A DNA stretch of 64,000 nt from Picochlorum sp. 'celeri' (taxonomy: Eukaryota > Chlorophyta > Trebouxiophyceae). The notes beneath the pieces are model-generated. The model worked only from the letters and a program-made list of their open reading frames with translations, was not told the origin of the DNA and did not search any database. A program made the position numbers and the translations under genes. Location: assembly GCA_010909725.1 (NCBI GenBank), contig JAACMV010000019.1, positions 1,054,001 through 1,118,000 on the forward strand, given 5' to 3'. Every line of letters begins with the position of its first letter. Position 1 is the stretch's first letter. Positions 50,105 through 60,727 of the stretch are shown here, piece by piece.

Positions 50105-52338
50105 ATGTTACTAAAACAGGCGTATCATAAGCTTCGAGACGATGGCCAGGCGGATCAGCAGGTCATCCAAGATTTGGAAGAAGAAAATCAACGGTTACGA
50201 AAGATGGTGCGTTCGATTGCTCGTGAAATCCTCGAATTCTGTCCCTTATAACAATATATTCTGCAGATTGCGGCGCATGGTGAGGGTTCAATGCCTGGGA
50301 ACAGTGCTATGTGGAGTGTTGCCAAGAGTGGGTACTTGAACAAGTATAGACCTCGTGCGACGAGTTCGTTGTGGGCAAATACATGGGAGCCTCGATACGT
50401 CATTGTGAGGAGTGGATCTCTCATGTATTATAAAAATGAGAGGGATGTCTATAGATATCCTCCGAGGGGCCAGTTGAGTCTGCGAGGGACCTTTGTGGAT
50501 GTGGAGGGGTTGAAGAGGAGGAAATATTGGACATTCAGGGTTATGGATGGATTGGGAGTTGACTTGGTGCGTTTATCAACTGAATCCCATTCTGAGATGA
50601 CGGCATGGTTGGATGCATTGGAAGACAGTGGATGCTCTCGAAAACAGTATGGGGAGAAGCAAGCTAGTGCAGACGGCGAGGCTGATGACGTGGTGAGTGG
50701 CTCGCTGCGGAGAAGCGCGGTGCATGGATCAGAAGGCGATTTCCAAAGAATTCAAAGTGGATATACATCCGATCAATCGGATATGGGGACAACTGTAACG
50801 TCGAGAGCCCAGCGCGGCAAGGGAGGACAGACATCAAAACAAAAGGATACAAAGATGAAAGGCTTGGGCACAGGGTATGATGGGTGTGTGCCTGTCCACA
50901 TGCATCCAAAGTTTTCATTGTTATCTTCGGAGAGAATACGGGTATCAGACCAGAGTGGCATGGTGACTCTTATGTTTATCATTCTGGCTGCTGCAAACTT
51001 TCGGTTGATCTTGGAGAACATGATCAAGTACGGGATTAGATTCAACCCTTTTACGTTTATCCGTGCGATAGTCACTCCATCAGGGAACATATCATTGCTC
51101 CTGTGTTGGCCTGCTCTGGGGATGTTTGCAGGAATCGGTCTAGTGATTGAACAACTTGCTGCTGCCATGCTGAGGAGGGATCTGATGAAGAGGATGGGAG
51201 AGGAGAAGAAGGAGGTAATGAGTTCAGACGAGATATCGAAGAGATTCAATAAAAGGAGAAAGTTCGCCGAGGGTGTGACCTTCCTGCTGAATTTAATCAA
51301 CACGTCGCTGGTGCTTTTGGTCCCATTTCACATCATTACAGTGACAATGGCAGAGCCCCTTCCATCGTTTGGTTTGACCATGATGACGACGGTGCTCTGG
51401 TTCAAACTTGTCAGCTTCATTCATGTGAACTGGTCTTTAAGACAGCTGAAATGCATTGATCCGAGGCGTCGATGGCCTGGAGAGTCGCTCTCTGGATCAG
51501 AGCCTCTTGCTGTTGAGACTGATGATATGGTATACCCAGCAAACCTGTCCCTGACCCAGTTCTCCTACTTTTTAGTCGCTCCAACCCTGTGCTATCAGTT
51601 GTCGTATCCGAGGAGTCCAAGATTTCGAGTGCGATGGTTGATGCGCAGAATTGTCATGCTTTCTGCAGGATTGGGCATGATGCTCTTCTTTTTTGAGCAG
51701 TACATTGAACCCACGATCGACAACTCTATGAAGCCTCTACAAGAAATGGTATGAAGTATTATACATATGTCTTGGATATGCTATAAAGAATGATTATTTT
51801 ATGGTTCCTGCAGGATTGGCTCGTGGTGATTGAGAGGGTCTTGAAACTGTCCATTCCAACACTGTACTTTTGGTTAGCAATGTTTTATTCTTTGTTTGAA
51901 TTGTGGCTCAACGTATTAGCTGAAATAACAAGATTTGGTGATAGGGAATTTTATAAAGAATGGTGGAATGCGACCACCCTTGGGGAATATTGGAGGCTGT
52001 GGAACATGCCAGTGCACAAGTGGATGCTCCGGCACGTGTACTTTCCTGCCACAAACCTGGGAATCCCCAAATTTTATGCCGGGGTTCTTGTATTCTTTAT
52101 CAGTGCCATCTTTCACGAGGTTTTAGTAGGTGTCCCGTTGCACATGCTTCGTGGCTGGGCCTTTTGGGGCCTGATGTTGCAAGTGCCTCTGATGTGGGTC
52201 ACTGAGCAATTGAAGCGCCACTTTCAGAGTGATAGGGTTGGGAATGCAATTTTCTGGATATCGTTTTGTTTCTTAGGTCAGCCAATTGCTGAGATTTTGT
52301 ATTTCCACGATTACAGGAAATCTCATCAATTTCAGTAA
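50105..52338 (+). CDS. DGAT1: Diacylglycerol O-acyltransferase 1 with PH domain
   Basis: Exons 50105-50206, 50267-51748 and 51814-52338 give 702 aa. Exon 1 encodes a 34-aa amphipathic coiled-coil start. A PH domain follows (about 49-150; SGYLNKYRPR..WEPRYVIVRSGSLMYYK..MTAWLDALE), and a polar linker precedes the MBOAT body (about 235-702) with about nine TM helices. Diagnostic DGAT1 motifs are FYKEWWNATTLGEYWRLWNMPVHKWM, RHVYFPATNLGIPK, the catalytic histidine in SAIFHEVLVGVPLHM, and the C-terminal LGQPIAEILYFHDY. It makes triacylglycerol from DAG and acyl-CoA in the ER. N-terminal PH domains are known in algal DGAT1s. The TAA overlaps the 3' end of the convergent kinase gene by 7 bp. Confidence 0.94.
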
Positions 52339-53957
52339 CGTTGTAAAAAGTCGTTAATCTCTGAGACAAGCCATTCCTGTTCAACTGCCTCCAAGCCTTC
52401 CCCGATCACAATCTCTTCCACACCATGCTTTATGATCAATTGTGTTTGCGGAACACCATTGATATATCCGCTAACGTTTAACATGGCATTCGAGAGATCA
52501 TTTGTGTTGCCAGAAGCGTGTTTTGTCCCAGAGTCTGTCCATTCACGCTTGAATTTTGTGGCATCTGCATTGCGAGACAGTACAGCCAGTTTCTTCTCTA
52601 ATCTCCAGAATACTGAATTGATTTCTAATGTTTCCGATATGAACTGACGTCCTATGGCAGATTTAGCAAGATTCGCACCCGCAAGCCAAAAAGGGATGGA
52701 AAAGAGAGCAAATACAATGCCTCCACTGGCCAAGGCAGATGCAGTCCAAAAAGCGACAAACCCATTCCAGAACAGAGCAAACCCCCCAGTAGCCAACGAT
52801 GAACTATCAAATTTGGCTGGGGGAATATGTATCCGAAGAGTATCGCCCCTTTTTTCCAGCATGACACGAGAACCAACAGGCTTCTTCACGAACTGTCCCT
52901 TCCCAGTCTGTGGCACAATGCTACCATGAAATGCACTGCCCCCCATCACGCGCCCACGCCCCTGAAGTATAGATAATGCATTTTCCAGGGTCAGGCGATC
53001 CTCGGACACTGGCTCCAGCAATCCAGCCAGGACATTTCTGAGTTTGTCATTCAGTTCCACAGCAGACAAGTCCAGTTTCATTCTTGACTCGGGAAACTGA
53101 CTGGGCAGCCTACCAGATGCAAGATATAAAATTGTTGCACCCAAACTATACAGATCAGACTTTGGATCACAGCGACCTCTCAACATTTCAGGAGCTGCAA
53201 AGCCCATAGTACCCACAATGGTGAAGGACTTCATCGAGTCATCAAACTCTGCCGCCTGGACACCACCAAAGTCTACCAGCATTATTTTTGCATTCTCTAC
53301 ATTATCTAAATCTGACACGATGATGTTTGCAGGCTTTACATCTCGGTGCACGACTGGTGGCCGCAGTCCAGCCAAGTACTTGAGAACCAAAAGCATCTCA
53401 CAAAGAATGCGAATCAACTCGGCATCCGTCCACTTGTGACCCATCTCAATCGCATCCTGCAGCGATTTGCCTTCAGCAAGTTCTTGAACTATGTAAAACG
53501 CTTTATCATCATCCGTGTCAACTTCAAAATAGTCAATGTACTTTGGAATGTTTGGGTTCTCAATGGCCTCCAGGATCTGAGCCTCCCTTTCAAACAGATC
53601 CAACTGCTTCCAATTCCGCATACGACGTAACGATAACTCCTTTATCGCCACATGGGACTCGGCGTCTCGGTCCCAGCATCTGTACGTGGTGGCGTTGCCT
53701 CCCCTCCCAAGGACACCCTTCACTTCATACCGCCCATCTTTGAGGTCTGCTGGCACAGGATCGTCGCCCTGAGTTATCCTCAGATCCCTTGCATTATTCC
53801 AGCTCCATACTCGGATACGATCCCCAGAAATCCGCAAGGCGTCACGATGTATAGTAACTTTGTGGTAACAGGAAGAGAGTCCAACCTTTTCAACACTCTT
53901 TGTGTTTGTATTCGTGACACAGAATCCACTGTACGTTTGAATTCTGGTTTGATTCAT
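52332..53957 (-). CDS. Cyanobacterial-type Ser/Thr protein kinase, membrane-anchored
   Basis: 541 aa, intronless. All kinase motifs are present: VLGRGGNATTY (G-loop), HVAIKEL (Lys), VVHRDVKPANIIV (catalytic loop), VDFGG (DFG) and GFAAPEML (APE). The C-terminal region has two hydrophobic helices (FALFWNGFVAFWTASALASGG and IVFALFSIPFWLAGANLA) followed by a soluble barrel-like tail. This arrangement is typical of cyanobacterial Ser/Thr kinases and a few plastid descendants. The ~80-residue basic N-terminal extension could contain a transit peptide. Plastid envelope or thylakoid location is inferred. Its stop lies inside the DGAT1 3' end. Confidence 0.85.
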   Translation of the reverse strand: MNQTRIQTYSGFCVTNTNTKSVEKVGLSSCYHKVTIHRDALRISGDRIRVWSWNNARDLRITQGDDPVPADLKDGRYEVKGVLGRGGNATTYRCWDRDAESHVAIKELSLRRMRNWKQLDLFEREAQILEAIENPNIPKYIDYFEVDTDDDKAFYIVQELAEGKSLQDAIEMGHKWTDAELIRILCEMLLVLKYLAGLRPPVVHRDVKPANIIVSDLDNVENAKIMLVDFGGVQAAEFDDSMKSFTIVGTMGFAAPEMLRGRCDPKSDLYSLGATILYLASGRLPSQFPESRMKLDLSAVELNDKLRNVLAGLLEPVSEDRLTLENALSILQGRGRVMGGSAFHGSIVPQTGKGQFVKKPVGSRVMLEKRGDTLRIHIPPAKFDSSSLATGGFALFWNGFVAFWTASALASGGIVFALFSIPFWLAGANLAKSAIGRQFISETLEINSVFWRLEKKLAVLSRNADATKFKREWTDSGTKHASGNTNDLSNAMLNVSGYINGVPQTQLIIKHGVEEIVIGEGLEAVEQEWLVSEINDFLQRY

Positions 53958-54232
53958 ATTGAATTAGAACAACGTCGTATGCTCTTGGCGCAATGCTGTT
54001 GAATCTCCATGTGGGTACCCTGCCAATCAACATCTCGAGATTTTCAGCAGTCTCGGATCCAATACGATTTCCGAGGAGATCAGATCTATCCGCCACTCTG
54101 GGTCACGGGAAAATACACTTGATTTCTATTTTTTTTCAATTGGATACACGTTCATTCATTTTTGACTCTTTCTTGTCCAAGAAAGACTGGTACAAATTCT
54201 GCAGGAGGACTTGACGGAACGTGGGATTTTCG

Positions 54233-56267
54233 ATGGCAGCAGCACAGGTACGGATTAGATTGTATTTTTAATTCCAATGTGTGGCTCTGTTTGCGGAATG
54301 CGTGGTGTACCTGTAAAAGCGAAACGACATTGCGCTGCTCTTGTCGGCGGGTGCCAATGCTACGATGGGGTCAATTCAAGGCAGATCAACCAATTCTAAT
54401 ACATACATTGTACATTTGATGACTGTAGAAGACCATTTCTTCCCTCAAGGAGGAGGGCAGCCGCGCTTTTGCGATGAAGGACTACGCAAAGGCCAACGCT
54501 GCCTGGGACGAGGCCTTGAAATTTCCAGATATCTCTGCGTCAGATGTAGCTTTGATTCATAACAACAAGGCTGCATGTTTTATGGTGAAGAAACAGTACA
54601 AGGAAGCTGTAGAAGAGTGCTCTGTGGCCCTGAAATCTCAGCCAGAGTACGTCAAGGCTTTGGTTCGGCGAGCAAAGGCATTCGAACAGATGAAAAAGTA
54701 CAAAGACGCCCTTGTTGATCTTCAAAAAGCTTCATCCCTGGGACATGAGGATGCCAAGATTGCTGAACAGCGAGTTAAATCCCTTCTTGCTGGTAAGAAG
54801 CCAGCAGGCATGGGCAGCAGAGGGTTGGGTGGTCGACGGGCTGTGGCTCCTTCCCAGGCGGGGGCAGCTGGAAACAGACAAGTGACGATACCTGTAAAAT
54901 TAACCATTGAGAGTGATACGAGAGCTTTCCAGTTGACCCCAGGTATCACGTACTCGGAGCTCATGGAGCATGCAAAGCAATTGTTCCCTAAAGCTGGTCC
55001 TTTTGTTTTGAAAGTTTTGGACAAAGAAGGGGACTTGATAACGATAGCATCTCGCTCTGATATTAATAGAGCTATACAGGAAAGTGTAGATGCAGCTGGG
55101 GCCACCAAGTTGCAGCAAGGCAATATTCCAGCAATCAGGTTGCACGGAATCAAAGTTGCTTCTGAGAACGATGTTCCAAAAGCACCTGAGGAGGAGACCA
55201 AGTACATGAAACAAATGTTAGAACAGCTTCAAAAAATGCAAATGCAGTCAAAGAAGGCACCTCCACAGCAAGCACAGAATGAACCTGCTCCACAAATTCA
55301 GGTTGATGAATGGATCCTTGCTTTTGTAGAACTTCTGAAAGAGCATTGCAACCTAGACCCAGATAGACCGATCGAGGCACAAGAAATTGGGAATGAAACT
55401 CTTAGCTCTGCGTTCCAAGCCATGATGCACAACGACCCAAAAGCTAACGAGCTCCTTGATGCAGCATACGACAAGTTCCAGGAGCAGGCATCCCTGGGCA
55501 TGGTGTGCCAGGCACAAGTTTTCGACGCAAAAGCGACTATTCTCATGCAAAAAGCAGCCGCTGATGGCGTGCATGCATATGAGATCTCAAAGGATGTAGA
55601 TGAGCTGTTCAAGAAGGCTCATGCCAAAGCTGATGAGGCTCTTGCATATTGCCCAAGCGTCTTGGATGCATATGTATTGAAGAGTCAAATGCAGCAGTCG
55701 AAAGCAAAATTGGCTGCTAATTATTTGGTAGAAACTGTCAAGCCGTCAGAAGAAGAGGATCCTGATGCAAGGATTGCAGCAGATGAAGCAGCAAGCAAGG
55801 CGGCTATTGCCAAGGCATTTGAGAGAGTTTCCCAGGACAGCGCGAAATCCGCAGACGCGTATATGGAAGAGTCTTTTGCGTTGTTGCAGACTGCTATGGA
55901 CAAGATGCCCGAGGAAGAGAAGAAGAGAGAGCTCAAGAAACTCAAGCCGATGGCAGAACAAGTTCCTGGAGACCCTGACAGCGAGACCCCCCTGAAAGCC
56001 ACCCTTTTAATCAATCTCGGCAATGCCCACTATGAGCATAGCATTTTGAGAGCTGCTGGAAAGTTGGACTGGAGATCGTCCATCCAAAAGGCACAAGATT
56101 TGTTCAAAGAAGCTGGAGCTGCGGATGTGGATATTAGGAATGCGCTGAAGGGTCATCCAATGGCAGAGGAGATGAAGGACATCATTGGTCCAGACCCTGA
56201 GGAAAAGAAAGCACCTAAAGGGCTTCCCGCCTTGAGTCAATCAAAGAAGAAAAAGAGTGGCAAATAA
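54233..56267 (+). CDS. TPR-PB1 protein, Phox/CLMP1-like
   Basis: Exon 1 is only 15 nt (54233-54247, MAAAQ); the 181-nt intron ends ACTGTAG|AAG, and exon 2 is 54429-56267, 617 aa in total. N-terminal TPRs (about 5-115; EGSRAFAMKDYAKANAAWDEAL, HNNKAACFMVKKQYKEAVEECSVAL, ALVRRAKAFEQMKKYKDALVDL) resemble carboxylate-clamp TPRs that bind HSP90/HSP70. A PB1 domain follows (about 142-225; VKLTIESDTRAFQLTPGITYSELM..DKEGDLITIASRSDINRAI), then a helical C-terminal region. This matches Arabidopsis Phox1-4, including CLMP1, which keeps chloroplasts separated. The stop is 5 bp from that of the convergent RlmL-like gene. Confidence 0.85.
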
Positions 56268-56272
56268 CATGT

Positions 56273-57697
56273 TTACATAGGAACCCGTTTGTTATGAATG
56301 ATGTACTGCATCAACCTACACTTTGTCCCTCCGATCGTCAAAGGGTACTTTCTATCAGCTCTTAATTTAAGGTGCTGTGTCACCTGAGCATTACCACTTA
56401 GAATGTATGCTTCAGACCCTGCTGCCTGTTCCTTTAAGAATTGGCCCAACTTTCTCCATGAGTCACCAAGATCTCCATCAGGTGGGCCATACCTCGCATG
56501 ATCCTCGCCATCCTCTCCTCCTCCCAAAAGCCTCTGACCCCAGGGAGGATTCGTCATCACCATATGCGGAGGAGTATCTAATGTGTATGCGGCTATGTCA
56601 CCCTGATGCAATCTAACTATGCTTTGCACCCCTGCGCGCTGAATATTTTCAGCAGCCAGATCCAATGCACCACTATGAATATCATTCCCCAAGAGAAGAA
56701 CATTCGGCTTTTTCTTCAAGCGTAATCCTTTGGCTCGATCAACCCGCTCTTGCCAGAGCGACTTGCGACAAGTCGGCCATCGAAGAAATGGCCAAAATGT
56801 CCTGTACAGTCCAGGTGCAATATTGCCTGCAATCATGGCAGCCTCAGAAAGTATCGTTCCACCACCACACATTGGATCTACTAAAGTCACAGTCTCTCCC
56901 CCGCTGTTCTTCAACAATTCCGGAAACCCTGCCAATTGCAGGCATGCAGCAGCAGCACATTCATTGAGAGATGCCTTGTGCATCTTTTTGCTCGCAAACC
57001 CTCGCTTGTGGAGAGATCTACCACTGTAATCCAAATAGATTGATAGAACATCGCTGAAGGCTGTTGCAAATATGGGTATATCGCTCACCCTCCCTCTCAA
57101 AGGAGGGGAAGGCTTGAACCCATTCTTTTCGCGAATAGAATCACATATGGCATCTTTTGCCCTCACATTCAAGAGCTGGGAGTTGGTGAAGTTTGAATTT
57201 CCCCAAATTCTAGAATCGACAGAGAAAGACATGTCTTCCGAGTGCAACCATTCTGGCCATTCCACCACCCCTCTGAAAGCCTCGTACAGTGTATCCCCAG
57301 CTTCTTCATCAGGGTCGAGCGTGATTTGTGATAACAACTCCAGAACACGAATTCCTGACCTCACCCAGAGGTTCACATCGTACACAGTCGATTCATTCCC
57401 CTTGAAGTGAACCCCAGACTTTCCGGGATGGACATCTGAAGCACCCTCGATACCTAAAATCTCCTGCTCCAAGACGCTTTCAGCCCCAGGATGGCAAGTG
57501 ACAAAAAATGACTTTTCAGACGCCGATGCCCTCGTCAAAGTAGAATAATTCACAGACGCCCCTCTCACACATGTAATATCATGGAAATTATGCCTCAAAA
57601 CATGCCCGACACCAGAGGACCCGAAATGTGGTTGGATGCTGCATGCAGCAGTCTTACTGACGATGGCTCGTCGCATAGATCTATCGAATTCATTCAA
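56273..57697 (-). CDS. RlmL/UPF0020-type RNA guanine methyltransferase
   Basis: 474 aa, intronless. A transit-like N-terminus (about 1-60) leads to a THUMP/ferredoxin-like RNA-binding module (FFVTCHPGAESVLEQEILGIEG..GVHFKG) and the Rossmann methyltransferase: LVDPMCGGGTILSEAAMIA (SAM site), LLGNDIHSGALDLAAENIQRAGV and the catalytic MTNPPWGQRL. It corresponds to the N-terminal enzyme of bacterial RlmL, which makes m2G2445 in 23S rRNA, so organellar rRNA is the probable target; the Met at 57676 is an alternative start. It begins 25 bp after the stop of CysRS on the same strand. TGTAA overlaps its stop codon. Confidence 0.88.
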   Translation of the reverse strand: MNEFDRSMRRAIVSKTAACSIQPHFGSSGVGHVLRHNFHDITCVRGASVNYSTLTRASASEKSFFVTCHPGAESVLEQEILGIEGASDVHPGKSGVHFKGNESTVYDVNLWVRSGIRVLELLSQITLDPDEEAGDTLYEAFRGVVEWPEWLHSEDMSFSVDSRIWGNSNFTNSQLLNVRAKDAICDSIREKNGFKPSPPLRGRVSDIPIFATAFSDVLSIYLDYSGRSLHKRGFASKKMHKASLNECAAAACLQLAGFPELLKNSGGETVTLVDPMCGGGTILSEAAMIAGNIAPGLYRTFWPFLRWPTCRKSLWQERVDRAKGLRLKKKPNVLLLGNDIHSGALDLAAENIQRAGVQSIVRLHQGDIAAYTLDTPPHMVMTNPPWGQRLLGGGEDGEDHARYGPPDGDLGDSWRKLGQFLKEQAAGSEAYILSGNAQVTQHLKLRADRKYPLTIGGTKCRLMQYIIHNKRVPM

Positions 57698-57722
57698 TAA
57701 ATATTAATAAACTAAGATTATA

Positions 57723-59441
57723 TTATTCGGTTGAGGGACACCCTGGTCGCCAACTGGTCCCCTGTGGCGTATCCATGATGTAAATACCTTTTGATTCCAA
57801 GGCCTTTCGAACACTGTCAGCTGCCTCGTAATCCTTTGCGGCACGAGCCTCTGCTCTCGTATCTATTGCAGCCTGTACATCCTCTTCAGACATGTCCGCT
57901 CTTTGTAAGGCCGATACCTTGAGCTCCATTAACATGTCTTGGAATTCCTTGTCCTGTTGTGCTGGGTGAAGGCCCAGCAGTTTCAATGAAACATCAAACG
58001 CATTCAGAATGCCAGCCATGACGGGGACTCTGTCTTGACGCTTCTTTCCTTTCTTTGTGTGAACAAGATCATTCAATGTCTTCAGCGCAGGCGAGAAGGC
58101 TGCCAGCACCAAAGGCGTATTTAAATCATCGCCCAGGGCATCATAGACGTCACGTATCATCTCCGTCTCCATGGGATATTCCTCGCGATCGACGTCGAGG
58201 GCTTCCGTGGCATCAAACAGAGTTTGGTACAGGTAAAAAAGCCTGTCAGATGCTTCATCCAATGCTCTGTGGGAATAATTAATTGCCTGCCTGTACTGGG
58301 TTCCCACCAAAAACCACCGCAATGCCAACGGATGATACGACTCCAGCACACTCCTAATTGTAAAAAAGTTGCCCAAACTTTTGCTCATCTTTTCGGAGTC
58401 GACGTTCACAAACCCGTTGTGTACCCACCATCGAGCAAAATACTGAGGATCAGAGCTGTGCTGGTGATTGCAGCATGTTGCTCTTGCTTGTGCCAACTCG
58501 TTTTCGTGATGGGGGAACAACAGGTCACTGCCTCCTCCGTGAATATCTATCGTCTCTCCCAGGATCGCACGAATCATGGAGCTGCATTCAATGTGCCACC
58601 CTGGCCTCCCAGGACCCCACGGGCTCTCCCACGTTGGCTCCCCCGGCTTTGCCGACTTCCATAGCGCAAAATCGCCCGGATTCTTCTTTCGCTCGTCCAC
58701 GGAGACCCGTTCACCAGCCCTGTTATCGTCCAGCTGTCTTCCCGACAACTTCCCATATCCCGGCAGGGATTTCACATCAAAATACACGTCCCCCTCGACC
58801 ACATACCCGTGCCCATTCTCAATAATCTGCGCGATGGAATCAATCATATCCGGAATATGCTGCGTTGCCAGAGGCTCCAACGTCGGCCGGCGACATCCAA
58901 GCATGTCCATATCCTTGTTGAATTCCTCTGCAAACTCTTTGGAGAGCTCCAATGGGTCCCTCCCCACCTGGGCAGCCCTGTCTATGATTTTATCATCGAT
59001 ATCCGTAAAGTTCCTACAATACGTCACATTGTACCCCAGATGTTCCAGAAATCGGTACAAAATATCGAATGACACGTAGGCCCTGGCATGCCCGATATGA
59101 CTGTAGTCATAGACTGTCACGCCACACACATACATGGTCACGACGCCATCGTCCCGCATCGGACGAAATGGCTCCTTCTGCCGTGTCATCGAGTTGTGAA
59201 GTACCAATCCCACCGCATTCTGCTCGCTCTCTGCCAAAGCCCTCGTCGCTGTCGAGTGGAGACGGTGTGGCCAGGACCCAGCAGCGAGCTGAGGCACTGC
59301 CCACCTCTCTTTCGATGCACACCGCCTGTCGCTGTACAAATTCCTCGCCCCCAGTGTGAATCGAGATTTTCTCATCGCCATCGCCATGGCCACGGTTCGT
59401 ATCGAACGACCCTCCAACCTGACCAGAGAAGAAGCGCTCAT
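57723..59441 (-). CDS. CARS: Cysteinyl-tRNA synthetase, organelle-targeted
   Basis: 572 aa from the Met at 59441 (MSASSLVRLEGRSIRTVAM); the frame stays open to a Met at 59642, but the extra 67 residues do not look like a leader. Class I signatures are MYVCGVTVYDYSHIGHARAYV (HIGH), FTDIDDKIIDRA, GPGRPGWHIECSSM, DLLFPHHENELAQA (zinc and metal site) and NVDSEKMSKSLGNF (KMSKS). The C-terminus has the DALR-type helices and the DYEAADSVRKALESKGI motif common to bacterial-type CysRS. A transit peptide and bacterial-type sequence indicate plastid and/or mitochondrial service. The RlmL-like gene follows 25 bp downstream. Confidence 0.93.
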   Translation of the reverse strand: MSASSLVRLEGRSIRTVAMAMAMRKSRFTLGARNLYSDRRCASKERWAVPQLAAGSWPHRLHSTATRALAESEQNAVGLVLHNSMTRQKEPFRPMRDDGVVTMYVCGVTVYDYSHIGHARAYVSFDILYRFLEHLGYNVTYCRNFTDIDDKIIDRAAQVGRDPLELSKEFAEEFNKDMDMLGCRRPTLEPLATQHIPDMIDSIAQIIENGHGYVVEGDVYFDVKSLPGYGKLSGRQLDDNRAGERVSVDERKKNPGDFALWKSAKPGEPTWESPWGPGRPGWHIECSSMIRAILGETIDIHGGGSDLLFPHHENELAQARATCCNHQHSSDPQYFARWWVHNGFVNVDSEKMSKSLGNFFTIRSVLESYHPLALRWFLVGTQYRQAINYSHRALDEASDRLFYLYQTLFDATEALDVDREEYPMETEMIRDVYDALGDDLNTPLVLAAFSPALKTLNDLVHTKKGKKRQDRVPVMAGILNAFDVSLKLLGLHPAQQDKEFQDMLMELKVSALQRADMSEEDVQAAIDTRAEARAAKDYEAADSVRKALESKGIYIMDTPQGTSWRPGCPSTE

Positions 59442-59753
59442 ACTGAAACTCTGGATTCTCCGTCCAACCAACCCATCAATTGCAATGCAATCGATGCTAA
59501 TTTGAAATGCCTCGATGCATTGCGAGAGGCGTACTTGGTGCGGAGTCCATTCCGCAAATACTCTAAATACGGACATGCCAGGCCCATTCCATACCAGCAG
59601 CACTTGTTGGAAAAGGCAGCCGTCGCCTTCCCTGCGATTCAAATTTCATTAATTAATATGGTTCAAAGTACGTACGATGATGTCTGTCCCCGGATCATTG
59701 AAGGTGTCCTCGTGTGAGGAGGAGAAGCAGAAGCAGAGGCAGAAGAGTGCACA
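59442..59753. other. Divergent region, CysRS / SLC25 carrier
   Basis: 312 bp between start codons on opposite strands; presumed shared promoter. If CysRS starts at 59642 the gap shrinks to 111 bp. Confidence 0.4.
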
Positions 59754-60713
59754 ATGACCCAACAAAAGCTGCAAGAGGTGACTTGGGATAGGTTGGACAA
59801 GAGAAAGTTCTTTGTCAATGGAATATTCATATTCACAGGTCTGACAGGATGTCTGTTCCCTCTGACGGTCATCAAGACGAGAATGATGGCCCTGGACGAT
59901 GTCAGGCACCACAAAGGGTTTCGAGGAGTCTACGTGACAGCACGCGATATTGTGCGGGCGGATGGATACCGCGGTCTGTATAAAGGATTTGGGACGGTTG
60001 TTGGTGGTCTGATACCAGGGCGAATGATGTATCTAGGTATTTTGGAGGCGAGCAAGAAGGCAGTTGGGAGTGCAATGACGTCGTACGACGAGTCCCTCTC
60101 CGAGCCCTTTGTTGCAAGCACCTCGAATTTTGTTGCCGGAGCGCTTGCAAGCCTGTCAGGGCAGCTCATAGCGGTGCCAGTTGATGTTGTCTCCCAAAGG
60201 CAGATGATTGCGAAAGAGTCCAGGATGAGCGGGCTCCAGATGGCCAAGCAGATTGTCAGGAGCGATGGCATTTCGGGACTGTACAGGGGTGTGGGGGCAT
60301 CCATCATGATGTTTGTCCCGTCTTCTGCCATCTGGTGGTCCTCGTATGGCATGTACCAGTCGATACTGTGGTCCCAGTGGGACAAATTGAAGGGCGTGCC
60401 ACACCACAAAGGGCCTGTGGAGAGGCCAGAGAGCCACATTCTGAGCGTTCAAATCCTCTCGGGAGTGATGACTGGGTGCACGACCGCGAGTATAACGAAC
60501 CCACTCGACGTTGTCAAGACACGGATTCAGACGGATTCTTCTGGGAAGAAGCGCGGGTGGATACCCACTGCTGTGGGGATTGTCCAGCGGGAGGGCATTG
60601 GTGGCTTTTTCAGAGGCGTCGTGCCTCGAATGACATCAGCCTCGATCTGGGGCACTAGCATGGTGACAACCTATGAATTTTTGAAGCGAATGTGCGTATT
60701 AGATTCAAAATAA
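59754..60713 (+). CDS. Mitochondrial carrier, SLC25A44-like
   Basis: 319 aa, intronless. Three carrier repeats are visible, each starting with a P-x-[DE]-x-[VI]-x-[RK] type motif: [10 protein letters not shown] (a variant of the first), [11 protein letters not shown] and [10 protein letters not shown]. They are followed by the G-x-x-x-[LF]-[YF]-[RK]-G-x-x type loops [20 protein letters not shown] and [10 protein letters not shown]. Sequence and the [13 protein letters not shown] start match plant At5g15640 and animal SLC25A44, which imports branched-chain amino acids in animals; the substrate here is inferred only. Ribosomal protein L20 starts 14 bp after its stop codon on the same strand. 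Confidence 0.88.
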   Translation: MTQQKLQEVTWDRLDKRKFFVNGIFIFTGLTGCLFPLTVIKTRMMALDDVRHHKGFRGVYVTARDIVRADGYRGLYKGFGTVVGGLIPGRMMYLGILEASKKAVGSAMTSYDESLSEPFVASTSNFVAGALASLSGQLIAVPVDVVSQRQMIAKESRMSGLQMAKQIVRSDGISGLYRGVGASIMMFVPSSAIWWSSYGMYQSILWSQWDKLKGVPHHKGPVERPESHILSVQILSGVMTGCTTASITNPLDVVKTRIQTDSSGKKRGWIPTAVGIVQREGIGGFFRGVVPRMTSASIWGTSMVTTYEFLKRMCVLDSK

Positions 60714-60727
60714 TTTATTTAATAGTC

